Assembly: GCF_900143245.1 (NCBI RefSeq)
Contig: NZ_FRDK01000003.1
Coordinates: 248,001-312,000 of the forward strand
DNA length: 64,000 bases
Direction: 5' to 3'
From: Flavobacterium fryxellicola
Lineage (GTDB): Bacteria > Bacteroidota > Bacteroidia > Flavobacteriales > Flavobacteriaceae
Of the stretch, positions 56,181 to 64,000 are shown in pieces. The notes under the pieces are model-generated. The model did no database searches and was not told the origin of the DNA. It saw nothing but the letters and a program-made list of their open reading frames with translations. A program made the translations under genes and the position numbers. The stretch's first letter is position 1. The number at the start of each line of letters is the position of its first letter.

Positions 56181-57035
56181 ATGAAAATTATACCTACCTT
56201 ACTTTTAACTATTTTGTTTTCTTTTTCAATGCTTGCAAATGTAACTCCATCAGATAAAGAGGCTTTGGTGAAATTGTATGAAGCTACAAATGGAAAGCAA
56301 TGGAATACTAAGTGGGATTTGTCATTGCCAGTCTCTACATGGTATGGCGTCAAACTTCAGGATGATAAAGTAATCTCAATTCGATTAGTGGATAACAATT
56401 TAGTTGGCGAAATTCCTAATGAGATTGTAAATTTGACTGGTCTTCAAGAATTAGACTTACATAAAAATAAGATATCAGGAATGATACCTGTTTTTATCGG
56501 AAAGCTGAAAGAAATGAAAGTATTGAATCTTTCTTTTAATAAGTTATCAGGATCAATTCCTACTTCAGTTTGTGACATGGCTAATCTGAAAGATCTAGAA
56601 TTGTATATGAATGCACTCACTGGAGAATTGCCAATGCAAATTGGTGCGTTGAAGCAATTAGAAATTTTGTCGTTATTCAACAATGAAATTGCTGGAGAAA
56701 TTCCAAATTCTCTTTATGATGTAAAAACGATGAAAGTTTTGTTGCTAAACAGTAATAAACTAGTAGGAGCATTGAGTAGAGATGTTGAAAATATGACTGC
56801 CCTTGAAAATCTTAGTTTATTTGATAACAAGATGGACGGTCAAGTGCCATTTGAATTAGAAAATTTGAACAATCTTAAAGAAATGAATATTTCTTATAAT
56901 AGATTTAAAGGTTTGGTTTCTAAAGACTTAGCTGTTTTGGATACTTTGAACATGACGATGTTGAACGAGCAGGGAATGATCGTTTTATTAGATGTAGCAA
57001 CTAATAGAAATTCAGCTATTGTTTCAGAGGATTAA
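56181..57035 (+). CDS. Secreted leucine-rich-repeat protein (plant-type repeats)
   Basis: From ATG 56181 the protein has 284 residues, with a signal peptide (MKIIPTLLLTILFSFSMLAN) and then an LRR N-terminal cap (DKEALVKLYEATNGKQWN, STWYGVKL). Seven or eight 24-residue repeats of the LxxLxLxxNxLxGxIP type follow, as in plant receptor proteins (NNLVGEIPNEI, NKISGMIPVFIG, NKLSGSIPTSV, NALTGELPMQI). There is no T9SS sorting domain, so export is Sec only. Such repeats bind other proteins or glycans; the partner is unknown. It starts seven residues inside a longer possible frame. Confidence 0.92.
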   Translation: MKIIPTLLLTILFSFSMLANVTPSDKEALVKLYEATNGKQWNTKWDLSLPVSTWYGVKLQDDKVISIRLVDNNLVGEIPNEIVNLTGLQELDLHKNKISGMIPVFIGKLKEMKVLNLSFNKLSGSIPTSVCDMANLKDLELYMNALTGELPMQIGALKQLEILSLFNNEIAGEIPNSLYDVKTMKVLLLNSNKLVGALSRDVENMTALENLSLFDNKMDGQVPFELENLNNLKEMNISYNRFKGLVSKDLAVLDTLNMTMLNEQGMIVLLDVATNRNSAIVSED

Positions 57036-57111
57036 TTTTAAATGTAGACACTATTTGTAAATAAAAAATTTAGTTGGTTTCGGATATTTAATTTTAGTAA
57101 AATTAGTTGGT

Positions 57112-57150
57112 TGAAAACCTGTATGACTTGTCGTATAGGTTTTTTTCATT
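57112..57150 (+). terminator. Terminator of the LRR gene
   Basis: AAAACCTGTATGAC pairs with GTCGTATAGGTTTT (wobbles) and is followed by TTTTT. Confidence 0.8.
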
Positions 57151-57230
57151 TAATCAATATGAGTAAGCTATAAATAATTTAATTTTATTGGGTTCGGTCA
57201 AATCCTTTATGAACTAGGAAATTTTTTGAT

Positions 57231-57569
57231 TTATAAGTAATTCAGTATCATGTCGATACTAGGGAAAATATCGAATTCAAAGGCAATTATTTCTAAAGGC
57301 TTTACCTGAATTTTTAATCTGTCGGCACCTGTACCTTTTTTGGATTTCCAAATATTCACTATTTTTCAACAAATATTTGGCCGTTTAATTGCACTATCAA
57401 TCGGTTTTGAGACGTAGTCCAAAGTGATTTTTTCAGTATTGTTTTCAACACTTAAAGATCTGGAAGATAATCTACTAATAAAAGGGGACAGAATAGTACA
57501 AACATAAAAGCAAAAATGGAGATGGTGAGTTGGTTTTTCAATCCAGTTTAGGCAAGCAAAGTTCATTTT
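57231..57569 (-). pseudogene. Probable remnant of a secreted-protein gene
   Basis: On the reverse strand one frame has a signal-peptide-like stretch (QLTISIFAFMFVLFCPLLL), while another carries SVENNTEKITLDYVSKPID. After a TGA at 57365-57363 that second frame continues with WKSKKGTGADRLKIQVKPLE and ends in DMILNYL at 57231. A frameshift plus one stop would join them. No family is recognised, though the tail resembles the end of a secreted beta-sandwich or glycan-related protein. This is tentative. Confidence 0.35.
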
Positions 57570-57736
57570 GAAGGTAACGATAGCAAATAGGAAATTTCAG
57601 AAGGTAAATCGAAATGGTTTTGGCATTGAGATTTTTGATTTTTTTTGTTTCCTGGAAAAGGATGTATTCAATTAAAATTAAATGGTTGTCGCTACCATAA
57701 ATAAAAAAGCTCCACATTTCTGTGAAGCTTTCTTAG
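57570..57736. other. Spacer before the tRNA pair
   Basis: AT-rich sequence with a GAAGCTTT-type inverted repeat next to the tRNA (AAAGCTCCACATTTCTGTGAAGCTTT, 57709-57731). It can act as the reverse-strand terminator of the tRNA pair. No gene is seen. Confidence 0.45.
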
Positions 57737-57809
57737 TAGCGGGAACAGGACTCGAACCTGTGACCTTCGGGTTATGAGCCCGACGAGCTGCCTACTGCTC
57801 TATCCCGCG
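57737..57809 (-). tRNA. tRNA-Met, initiator type (CAT), copy 1
   Basis: The anticodon loop is CTCATAA. The anticodon stem TCGGG/CCCGA contains the three G-C pairs next to the loop that mark initiator tRNA. The first acceptor pair is a C-T mismatch, also expected for initiators. The T arm is ACAGG-TTCGAGT-CCTGT. CCA is not encoded. Confidence 0.93.
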
Positions 57810-57844
57810 ATGTGCGTTTTGTACTCTCAATAAGGCTACCTTAG

Positions 57845-57917
57845 TAGCGGGAACAGGACTCGAACCTGTGACCTTCGGGTTATGAGCCCGACGAGCTGCC
57901 TACTGCTCTATCCCGCG
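57845..57917 (-). tRNA. tRNA-Met, initiator type (CAT), copy 2
   Basis: The sequence is identical to the copy at 57737-57809, 108 bases away. The flanks (TTAGTAGCGGGA) are also shared for a few bases, so this is a tandem duplication, probably cotranscribed with copy 1. Confidence 0.93.
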
Positions 57918-58035
57918 TTGTTTCGGGTGCAAATGTACAACTAAATTTAAGAAACCCAAACATAAATTTAATAAAATGTTTTATTTCATCTATTGACTTG
58001 ATATAACTACCTTTGCAAAATAAATTATAATAGAA

Positions 58036-58917
58036 ATGTCACACAAAGCAGGTTTTGTAAATATCATAGGAAATCCAAACGTTGGTAAGTCCACATTAAT
58101 GAACGCTTTCGTAGGAGAGCGATTGTCCATTATTACATCTAAAGCACAAACAACTCGTCACAGAATTCTTGGAATTGTCAACGGAGAAGATTTTCAATTG
58201 ATCTTATCTGATACACCCGGAATCATTAAGCCAGCCTACGAAATGCAAGCATCGATGATGAACTTTGTAAAGTCGGCTTTTGAAGATGCAGATATATTAA
58301 TTTATATGGTAGAAATTGGCGAACAAGATCTAAAAGACGAAGCTTTTTTCAATAAAATTATTTATGCTACAATTCCAGTTCTTCTTTTACTGAACAAAAT
58401 AGACAATTCAAATCAAGAGCAACTAGAGGAGCAAGTTGCTTTCTGGACTGCTAAAGTGCCAAACGCGGAGATTTTTCCCATTTCAGCTTTGCAAAATTTT
58501 AATGTTCCCGAAGTATTTGGAAGAATAATAGAATTATTACCGGAATCGCCAGCGTATTATCCAAAAGATCAGCTGACGGACAAACCAGAACGTTTCTTTG
58601 TAAACGAAACCATTCGGGAGAAAATTTTGTTGAATTACAGTAAAGAAATTCCGTACGCAGTTGAAATTGTTACCGAAGAATTCTTTGAAGATGAAAATAT
58701 CATTAGAATTCGTTCGCTGATTATGGTGGAACGTGAAACTCAAAAAGGAATTATAATAGGGCATAAAGGTGCTGCTTTGAAAAAAGTAGGAATGGAAGCG
58801 CGTGTCGATTTAGAGAAGTTTTTTGGAAAACAAATCCATATCGAATTGGTAGTGAAAGTAAATAAAAATTGGCGAAGTAACGTTAATATGTTAAAGCGTT
58901 TTGGATACAATCAGTAA
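58036..58917 (+). CDS. era: GTPase Era
   Basis: The 293-residue protein has an N-terminal Ras-like GTPase (G1 IIGNPNVGKST, G3 DTPG, G4 LLNKID) and a C-terminal KH domain with GHKGAALKKVGMEAR. Era binds the 3' end of 16S rRNA and supports 30S maturation. The end KNWRSNVNMLKRFGY is typical. It is a single gene followed by a very strong terminator. Confidence 0.98.
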   Translation: MSHKAGFVNIIGNPNVGKSTLMNAFVGERLSIITSKAQTTRHRILGIVNGEDFQLILSDTPGIIKPAYEMQASMMNFVKSAFEDADILIYMVEIGEQDLKDEAFFNKIIYATIPVLLLLNKIDNSNQEQLEEQVAFWTAKVPNAEIFPISALQNFNVPEVFGRIIELLPESPAYYPKDQLTDKPERFFVNETIREKILLNYSKEIPYAVEIVTEEFFEDENIIRIRSLIMVERETQKGIIIGHKGAALKKVGMEARVDLEKFFGKQIHIELVVKVNKNWRSNVNMLKRFGYNQ

Positions 58918-59020
58918 GGTTGATATCTTTTAAATGATACTCAAGAATGCGGGGGAATTCATTTTTATCTGTAGAAATTAAAAATGTTTTTGGATTAGTT
59001 TAAATTGTAGTCGCAGCTGT

Positions 59021-59076
59021 AAAAAAAATAGAATCAAGATTGGAATTCGTGTTCCAATCTTGATTCTATTTTTTTT
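59021..59076. terminator. Strong 25-bp perfect hairpin after era
   Basis: AAAAAAAATAGAATCAAGATTGGAA is the exact inverse of the segment that ends in TTTTTTTT, with loop TTCGTG. It is the longest perfect stem in the window and can terminate era (+), and the reverse-strand gene at 59215 beyond repeat copy 5. Confidence 0.85.
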
Positions 59077-59077
59077 T

Positions 59078-59213
59078 AGCCCAGATAGCAATGGAAACCC
59101 CGCAGGCAGAAGTTGTAGTTTTTATTGTCCTAAAAAAGCGACCAAAGGAAGCTCTTTTTAGGACTTATAAAAACACAACTTCTGGCGAGGAGTTGCAATG
59201 AATAGCTGGATTA
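59078..59213 (-). repeat. Dispersed hairpin repeat, copy 5 (long-stem version)
   Basis: Read on the reverse strand, it has GCTATTCATTGCAACTCC, a long imperfect hairpin (CCAGAAGTTGTGTTTTTATAA... pairing with ...ACTACAACTTCTG, with inner GTCCTAAAAAGAGCTTCC / GCTTTTTTAGGAC) and GGTTTCCATTGCTATCTGGGCT. The flanks match those of copies 1 and 4; the stem is different. Confidence 0.75.
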
Positions 59214-59214
59214 G

Positions 59215-59715
59215 CTACTTAGAATTTACTATTTCTTGGAATAAATCGTCTAAATATTCCATTTGATTGTTGCCATTTTGTCGAATTTGTTTGGCGATGA
59301 AGTACAATAGAAACCAAACGATAACCATTAAAATCATCACGATGAAGTCGAAGGTTGTGTCTTGTTTTAAAATGGAATTAGAATAGGCGATGCCACCAAA
59401 GATTAAAAACAGTCCGGCTGTAATAAAATGGAGAAATATAAAAAAGGTCCACAAGTTTGGATCGGGTCCATATAAACCCCTGATATGCGTTTCTGCAGTA
59501 CTAGTGGGCTCTAATTCAATATGTAAATGTGGGGAATAATATTTTTTTTTCGGGCCTTTTAGATTGAGCCAAATGTGGTATCCTCGTACTTTAACAAAGT
59601 AATCATTAGATTTTATTTGAGTATAATTTGCAAATTTTTGGCGAACTATATCTGCATTTTCAGCAATGTCTTTGTGAAAACGTAAACGAAGGCTAATTTC
59701 ATTATCAATATCCAT
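59215..59715 (-). CDS. Hypothetical membrane protein
   Basis: From ATG 59715 (MDIDNEISLRLRFH) the protein has 166 residues; an upstream TTG would add 22. A soluble N-terminal domain of ~85 residues (VKVRGYHIWLNLKGPKKKYYSPHLHIELEP, which is β-rich) precedes two membrane helices (TFFIFLHFITAGLFLIFGG, FIVMILMVIVWFLLYFI) and a short acidic tail. I recognise no family. It is divergent from der. Confidence 0.75.
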   Translation of the reverse strand: MDIDNEISLRLRFHKDIAENADIVRQKFANYTQIKSNDYFVKVRGYHIWLNLKGPKKKYYSPHLHIELEPTSTAETHIRGLYGPDPNLWTFFIFLHFITAGLFLIFGGIAYSNSILKQDTTFDFIVMILMVIVWFLLYFIAKQIRQNGNNQMEYLDDLFQEIVNSK

Positions 59716-59770
59716 GAGATTAATTTTAGTAGGTTTGATGCAGCTTGATAATGCTAATATATTAAAAATA

Positions 59771-59801
59771 TTGATATTCAAGTTATTTAACCCTACCTTT
59801 G
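59771..59801 (+). promoter_or_regulatory. Promoter of der
   Basis: TTG (59771-59773), 20 bases, TACCTTTG (59794-59801); 22 bases before the der start codon. Confidence 0.75.
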
Positions 59802-59823
59802 CAAAATATTTGAATTTAGGATT

Positions 59824-61134
59824 ATGAATAACATTGTAGCTATAGTAGGAAGACCAAATGTTGGAAAGTCAACACTTTTTAATCGTTTGATACAGCGAAG
59901 AGAAGCAATTGTAGATTCAGTTTCGGGAGTTACCCGTGATAGAAACTACGGGAAAAGTGAGTGGAACGGAAAAGAATTTTCTGTAATTGATACGGGCGGC
60001 TATGTTCGTGGATCTGATGACGTTTTTGAAGCAGAAATTCGTAAACAAGTGGAACTTGCTATTGATGAAGCCGATGTAATCATATTTGTGGTTGATGTTG
60101 AAGAAGGAATCACTCCAATGGATGATGCTGTTGCAAGACTCTTGCGTAAAGTAACTAAGCCAGTTTTACTTGCCGTAAATAAGGTAGATAATGCCATGCG
60201 TGAGAAAGATGCCATTGAGTTTTATAACCTAGGTTTAGGGGAATATTACACTTTTGCAAGTATTTCTGGAAGTGGAACAGGCGATTTATTGGATGCCTTA
60301 ATTGATGCTTTTCCAATAAAACCAGAGCCAACTCAGGAAGAAATTGTGTTGCCTCGTTTTGCAGTTGTAGGGCGTCCTAATGCTGGAAAATCAAGTTTTA
60401 TCAATGCTTTGATTGGTAAAGAGCGTTACATTGTTACTGATATTGCAGGTACTACTCGTGATTCTATAGATACAAAATTTGACCGTTTTGGTTTCGAATT
60501 CAACTTAGTTGATACAGCTGGGATTCGTCGTAAAGCAAAGGTAAAAGAAGATTTAGAGTTCTATTCCGTTATGCGTTCGGTGCGTGCTATTGAACATGCC
60601 GATATCTGTATTTTGATTATTGATGCAACACGTGGATTTGAAGGCCAGGATCAAAGTATTTTTTGGTTGGCAGAAAAAAATAGAAAAGGGGTTGTAATTT
60701 TAGTTAATAAATGGGATTTAGTCGAAAAAGAAACGATGTCAACCCGTGATTATGAAGAAAAAATTAGAGAAGAATTAATGCCATTTACGGATGTGCCTAT
60801 TCTTTTTGTTTCTGCTTTAACAAAACAACGTTTATTAAAAGCATTAGAAGCAACGGTAAAAGTTTTTGAAAACAGACAACAACGTATTGCTACTTCAAAA
60901 TTTAATGAGTTTATGTTGAAAGTGATTGAAGCCTACCCACCTCCAGCAACTAAAGGGAAGTATGTGAAAATAAAATATTGCATGCAATTACCAACACCAA
61001 CTCCTCAGTTTGTATTTTTTGCTAATATGCCACAATATGTTAAAGAACCGTACAAAAGATATTTAGAAAATAAAATTAGAGAAAATTGGGACTTTTCAGG
61101 AGTGCCAATTGATATCTATATCAGAGAGAAGTAG
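59824..61134 (+). CDS. der: GTPase Der (EngA)
   Basis: The 436-residue protein has two tandem GTPase domains (G1 [12 protein letters not shown] and [12 protein letters not shown], with matching DTGG/DTAG and NKVD/NKWD boxes) and a C-terminal KH-like domain. Der acts in 50S ribosome assembly. A strong terminator lies 25 bases downstream. Confidence 0.99.
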   Translation: MNNIVAIVGRPNVGKSTLFNRLIQRREAIVDSVSGVTRDRNYGKSEWNGKEFSVIDTGGYVRGSDDVFEAEIRKQVELAIDEADVIIFVVDVEEGITPMDDAVARLLRKVTKPVLLAVNKVDNAMREKDAIEFYNLGLGEYYTFASISGSGTGDLLDALIDAFPIKPEPTQEEIVLPRFAVVGRPNAGKSSFINALIGKERYIVTDIAGTTRDSIDTKFDRFGFEFNLVDTAGIRRKAKVKEDLEFYSVMRSVRAIEHADICILIIDATRGFEGQDQSIFWLAEKNRKGVVILVNKWDLVEKETMSTRDYEEKIREELMPFTDVPILFVSALTKQRLLKALEATVKVFENRQQRIATSKFNEFMLKVIEAYPPPATKGKYVKIKYCMQLPTPTPQFVFFANMPQYVKEPYKRYLENKIRENWDFSGVPIDIYIREK

Positions 61135-61158
61135 TTTTTATTTCCGCTCTTCTATTAT

Positions 61159-61199
61159 AAAGTTTATTGAGTTTGTAAAAACTCGGTAAACTTTTTTTA
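61159..61199 (+). terminator. Terminator of der
   Basis: A nested stem: AAAGTTTA with TAAACTTT outside and GAGTTT with AAACTC inside, followed by TTTTTATTTTT. Confidence 0.9.
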
Positions 61200-61213
61200 T
61201 TTTTAGAAAAAAA

Positions 61214-62005
61214 ATGGGAGCAATAAATAGTAAAGTGGTTTGGATTACGGGAGCTTCAAGCGGAATAGGGGAGGCTGTAGCGTATGAATTAGCAACTAAA
61301 AATTGCAAACTAATTCTTTCGGCTCGAAATACGGAAGCTTTAGAAACTGTGAAATCTAAATGTTCAACATCAGAAGTTGTGATCTTGCCTTTTGATCTGT
61401 CTGATTTTGACAATGCTAAAAATCATGTAGAAAATGCAATTGCTGCCTTTGGAAAAATTGATATTCTAGTGAACAACGGTGGAATAAGCCAACGCTCCTT
61501 GATAGCAGAAACCGATTTTGAAGTAGATAAGAAACTGATCGAGGTTGATTATCTTGGCACAGTTGCGTTGACAAAAGCTTTGTTGCCTCATTTTATCAAA
61601 AATAAGAAAGGACATTTTGTTACTGTAACCAGTTTGATGGGGAAATTTGGTTCGCCATATCGTTCTGGATATTGTGGTGCAAAACATGCTTTACATGGTT
61701 TTTTTGATGCTTTGAGAATGGAACATCAAAAAGACAATATAAGTGTGACACTTGTCTGCCCTGGATTTATTCAAACCAATGTGGCTAAAAATGCGCTAAT
61801 CGCAGACGGATCTAAACAAAATGTAGATGATGAAGCAACTCAAAATGGAATGCCAACAAGTGTTTTTGCCAAAAAATTTTTGAAAGCAGTTGAGTCGGAT
61901 AAATTTGAAGTTTATATTGGTGGCAAAGAAACGTTGGGGGTTCATATGAAACGATTTTTTCCAAAGTGGTTGCATCATTTTGTTTTAAAAAGCAAAGTGA
62001 GATAA
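61214..62005 (+). CDS. Short-chain dehydrogenase/reductase
   Basis: The 263-residue protein is a classical SDR. It has the NAD(P) motif TGASSGIGE (residues 12-20), NNGG (residues 87-90) and the catalytic Ser140, Tyr153 and Lys157 (YCGAK). The C-terminal ~30 residues (KRFFPKWLHHFVLKSKVR) suggest membrane association, as in the dehydrogenase/reductase SDR family 7-like members. The substrate is unknown. It stands after der with an independent start. Confidence 0.96.
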   Translation: MGAINSKVVWITGASSGIGEAVAYELATKNCKLILSARNTEALETVKSKCSTSEVVILPFDLSDFDNAKNHVENAIAAFGKIDILVNNGGISQRSLIAETDFEVDKKLIEVDYLGTVALTKALLPHFIKNKKGHFVTVTSLMGKFGSPYRSGYCGAKHALHGFFDALRMEHQKDNISVTLVCPGFIQTNVAKNALIADGSKQNVDDEATQNGMPTSVFAKKFLKAVESDKFEVYIGGKETLGVHMKRFFPKWLHHFVLKSKVR

Positions 62006-62102
62006 ATTTTAATAGTAGCTATTGAAAATTTAAATCAGAAATTCATAGGAATAGAAAATCCTGAGCAATCGGAGTTTTTTGAGTTAAAATAGATTGGAAT
62101 GA

Positions 62103-62345
62103 TTAGTTTTTTTCTTTTTCTTCTTCCAAAGTTTCCATTGAATGATCACCGTACCAATCTTTAAAAGTTTTTGCAGTTTTATAATCATCGGTAAGGACGG
62201 CATAAACCATTAATAGTATTAACGGTATACCAACGCAATATAGTGTCATTATTACTGGTAAAGCAACGCTAGTTTGACATAAACCGGCAAATACAAAAAC
62301 ATAAATGGTGGTGAACCAAACGAGTTTAATTGCGAAATTTTTCAT
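62103..62345 (-). CDS. Small hypothetical membrane protein
   Basis: The 80-residue protein has two membrane helices (LVWFTTIYVFVFAGLCQ, VIMTLYCVGIPLILLMVYAVL) followed by a charged tail ending in LEEEKEKN. Coding composition is good and the start is a normal ATG. No family is recognised. Confidence 0.72.
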   Translation of the reverse strand: MKNFAIKLVWFTTIYVFVFAGLCQTSVALPVIMTLYCVGIPLILLMVYAVLTDDYKTAKTFKDWYGDHSMETLEEEKEKN

Positions 62346-62451
62346 GGCTATATCTTTTTATTAAAGGTACGCCAGAAATTGCAAATATTAAGTTAACGTA
62401 TTGGTAATCAATGTTTAAAATAATTTATCAGTTTAAAATTACAAAGGATCA

Positions 62452-63195
62452 TTATAATTTTTTCGATCTTTTAATTTTATGAAAGATGCTAATTCGGATA
62501 ATATCTCTGTTGAAATAATCGGTTCCACTGCTTCTTCTTTGGAAACTGTTCAGGTAACCGAGTTCAAATGCTACATTGCTATTGAGACCATAATGTATAG
62601 CGGTATAAATCCGATTTTGATCAAACGTGTTTTCAATTATATTTTTTCCAAAATTGAACATTATTTCATCAGATAGAACTGCTTTTAATAGCTGTTTTTC
62701 TTTCTTCCAAAAAGTATAATCCGTTTGCAATCGGTACCTGAATCGCCATGAAAAAGTACTTCCAGGAAGTAAATTCTCTTTATTAGCGTTGTGAATGAAT
62801 CGTTCTTCTAATTGAAAACGTTGGTTGATTGTGAATTTTCCCAAATTTTGTTTCCATGTAAGGTCTTGCTGTCCTCTGTATTCAGGAATAGTAAAGTCGG
62901 GATTCACTTCTGGTATTTGGGTGTTTACAGAGAAATAGGCAATGCCAACTCCAGTTTCCAAATGCTCATTTATTTTGTAGCGCCCTTGTACTCGGGCAAG
63001 AAATACATTTTCTTGAATCGGTTTCAAAAAAAGGCGGTTGTCAATTTCAGAATGTAAAGACCATTTTTCATTAAAGAATACCTGATTGTAATAGCGTGTC
63101 CAAAGAATGCTTTGATGATCAATGTTTTTTTCTTTTTGTCCTTGGCAGTACGATGTTGCAAATAAAAAGAATATGAAAAAGGGATAAAATTTCAT
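62452..63195 (-). CDS. DUF2490 outer-membrane beta-barrel-like protein
   Basis: The 247-residue protein has a signal peptide (FYPFFIFFLFATSYCQG) and alternating amphipathic strands with aromatic ends (TRYYNQVFFNEKWSLHSEID, GVGIAYFSV, WRFRYRLQTDYTFW, FELGYLNSFQRR). It matches the DUF2490 pattern, a predicted barrel in the outer membrane. The function is unknown. It is followed downstream by the spacer of repeat-free AT-rich sequence. Confidence 0.85.
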   Translation of the reverse strand: MKFYPFFIFFLFATSYCQGQKEKNIDHQSILWTRYYNQVFFNEKWSLHSEIDNRLFLKPIQENVFLARVQGRYKINEHLETGVGIAYFSVNTQIPEVNPDFTIPEYRGQQDLTWKQNLGKFTINQRFQLEERFIHNANKENLLPGSTFSWRFRYRLQTDYTFWKKEKQLLKAVLSDEIMFNFGKNIIENTFDQNRIYTAIHYGLNSNVAFELGYLNSFQRRSSGTDYFNRDIIRISIFHKIKRSKKL

Positions 63196-63212
63196 TATTT
63201 TAAATTTGTGCC

Positions 63213-63249
63213 AAATATAAAAAAATACCCTGTCAATTCGATAGGGTAT
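63213..63249 (-). terminator. Terminator of the TPM-domain gene
   Basis: ATACCCTGTC pairs with GATAGGGTAT around a short loop; on the reverse strand it is followed by ATTTTTTTATATT. Confidence 0.85.
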
Positions 63250-63271
63250 TCATATTTTTAGAATTAAGGAG

Positions 63272-64000
63272 TTACCAGCCTCCGCTAGATCCACCGCCAG
63301 AGAAACCTCCGCCACCAAATCCACCGCCGAAACCGCCCCCGCCAAATCCACCGCCAGAGGAGCCACCACCGAAACCTCCACCGCCACTGTTTCTACCAAG
63401 GCTGCTAAGTATAATGACATCCAGTAAGCTAGGTCCTATGCCGCCACCTCTGTTTCCAGAATTACCGCCACCACCTTTGTTTCTAGAAATAAGTACCAGT
63501 ATAATGATCACAATAACAATTAAGGGTAAAAGAGGGAATCCTTTATCTTTTGTTTTTTTAACGCGCTCCCCTTTGTATTTTCCTTTGAAAACATCAAACA
63601 AAGCATCTGTTCCTTTGTCTAAACCGTTGTAATAACTTCCTGCTTTAAATTCAGGAATAATAATATTTCGGATTATTTCGCCACCAATTCCTGCGGTTAA
63701 CCGATCTTCTAATCCATAGCCGGGATTGATAGCTATTTTTTTTTCGGCTTTGGCCAATAAAACAATAACACCATTATCGTCTTTCTCCGTCCCGCCAATT
63801 CCCCATGTTTGTCCCCATTTCGTTGCTAATTGACTGACATCTTCGTTTTGAAGACTTTCAATAGTAATGACTACAATTTGGGTGGTGGTTGAATCAGAAT
63901 ATTTAATCAGTTTTTCTTCTAGCTGTGCTTTTTCTGTTGCGCTAAGCACATTTGCATAATCATAAACCGAAGTTTGTAAAGTTGGTTTTTTAGGAATGGT
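63272..64000 (-). CDS. TPM-domain protein with Gly-rich tail (N-terminus outside window)
   Basis: The frame is open to the window edge, giving 242 residues. The TPM (YgcG) domain covers the first ~150 (TSVYDYANVLSATEK, VVITIESLQNEDVSQLATKW, ILLAKAEKKIAINPGYG-like). A membrane helix follows (PLLPLIVIVIIILVLI), and the tail is rich in Gly, Ser and Phe (GGGFGGG repeats). These proteins are anchored in the inner membrane with the TPM domain facing the periplasm. The role is unclear, with links to photosystem repair in plants. Confidence 0.93.
   Translation of the reverse strand, partial: TIPKKPTLQTSVYDYANVLSATEKAQLEEKLIKYSDSTTTQIVVITIESLQNEDVSQLATKWGQTWGIGGTEKDDNGVIVLLAKAEKKIAINPGYGLEDRLTAGIGGEIIRNIIIPEFKAGSYYNGLDKGTDALFDVFKGKYKGERVKKTKDKGFPLLPLIVIVIIILVLISRNKGGGGNSGNRGGGIGPSLLDVIILSSLGRNSGGGGFGGGSSGGGFGGGGFGGGFGGGGFSGGGSSGGW

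Overview
The window is a chromosomal segment of a gliding member of the Flavobacteriaceae (Bacteroidota), most like Flavobacterium. Four things support this: AT-rich DNA; promoters of the Bacteroidota type (TTG, 19-23 bases, TAnnTTTG) upstream of several genes; the gliding and type IX secretion genes gldD, gldE and gldKLMN; and lineage markers such as the short primary sigma factor, XrtF and HYC_CC_PP proteins. It is mostly core genome. I see no insertion sequence, prophage, rRNA operon or CRISPR array.

Layout. 1-4.3 kb: end of ftsA, ftsZ, a YqeY-type gene, tRNA-Arg(TCG) and a secreted protein. 5-9.3 kb: rpmA/rplU and a two-gene M16 peptidase operon. 9.5-16.9 kb: an EamA transporter, an HMA lipoprotein, the mutY-ssb-gldE-gldD operon, an HU protein, an unlisted 30-residue basic protein (AURKAIP1/COX24-like) and rng. 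17.9-25.2 kb: rpe, rpoD, pnp, rpsO, a TonB-domain protein and a GAF-type free methionine sulfoxide reductase. 25.3-31.4 kb is the most accessory-looking part: the xrtF exosortase pair, an ATP-cone/PD-(D/E)XK protein next to a beta-CASP metallo-hydrolase, and an apparent metal-handling operon (HYC_CC_PP, TonB receptor, HMA protein). 31.7-39.7 kb: dedA, then a reverse-strand block groL-groS-secG-TPR-lptE-sigma-54 activator-miaB, with a GxxExxY gene broken by two stop codons. 40.3-50 kb: topA, a degenerate formimidoylglutamase and the T9SS core operon gldKLMN, then a FAD oxidoreductase. 50-64 kb: DUF983, ABC-F ATPase, lipid-related enzymes, a leucine-rich-repeat protein, two tandem initiator tRNAs, era, der, an SDR, DUF2490 and the end of a TPM-domain gene.

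How the genes work together. GldK-GldL-GldM-GldN form the motor and outer-membrane ring of the type IX secretion system; GldD and GldE are further gliding/secretion factors. FtsA/FtsZ, topA, pnp, rng, rpoD, ribosomal proteins, groESL, era and der are housekeeping. XrtF and its partner probably form an inner-membrane protein-sorting machine whose substrate is not in this window.

The least described content is (a) a dispersed modular hairpin repeat with five intergenic copies, (b) the XrtF pair, (c) the ATP-cone nuclease/beta-CASP pair, (d) the HYC_CC_PP metal operon, and (e) two decayed genes. Nothing was searched against databases; all family calls are from reading the translated sequence.
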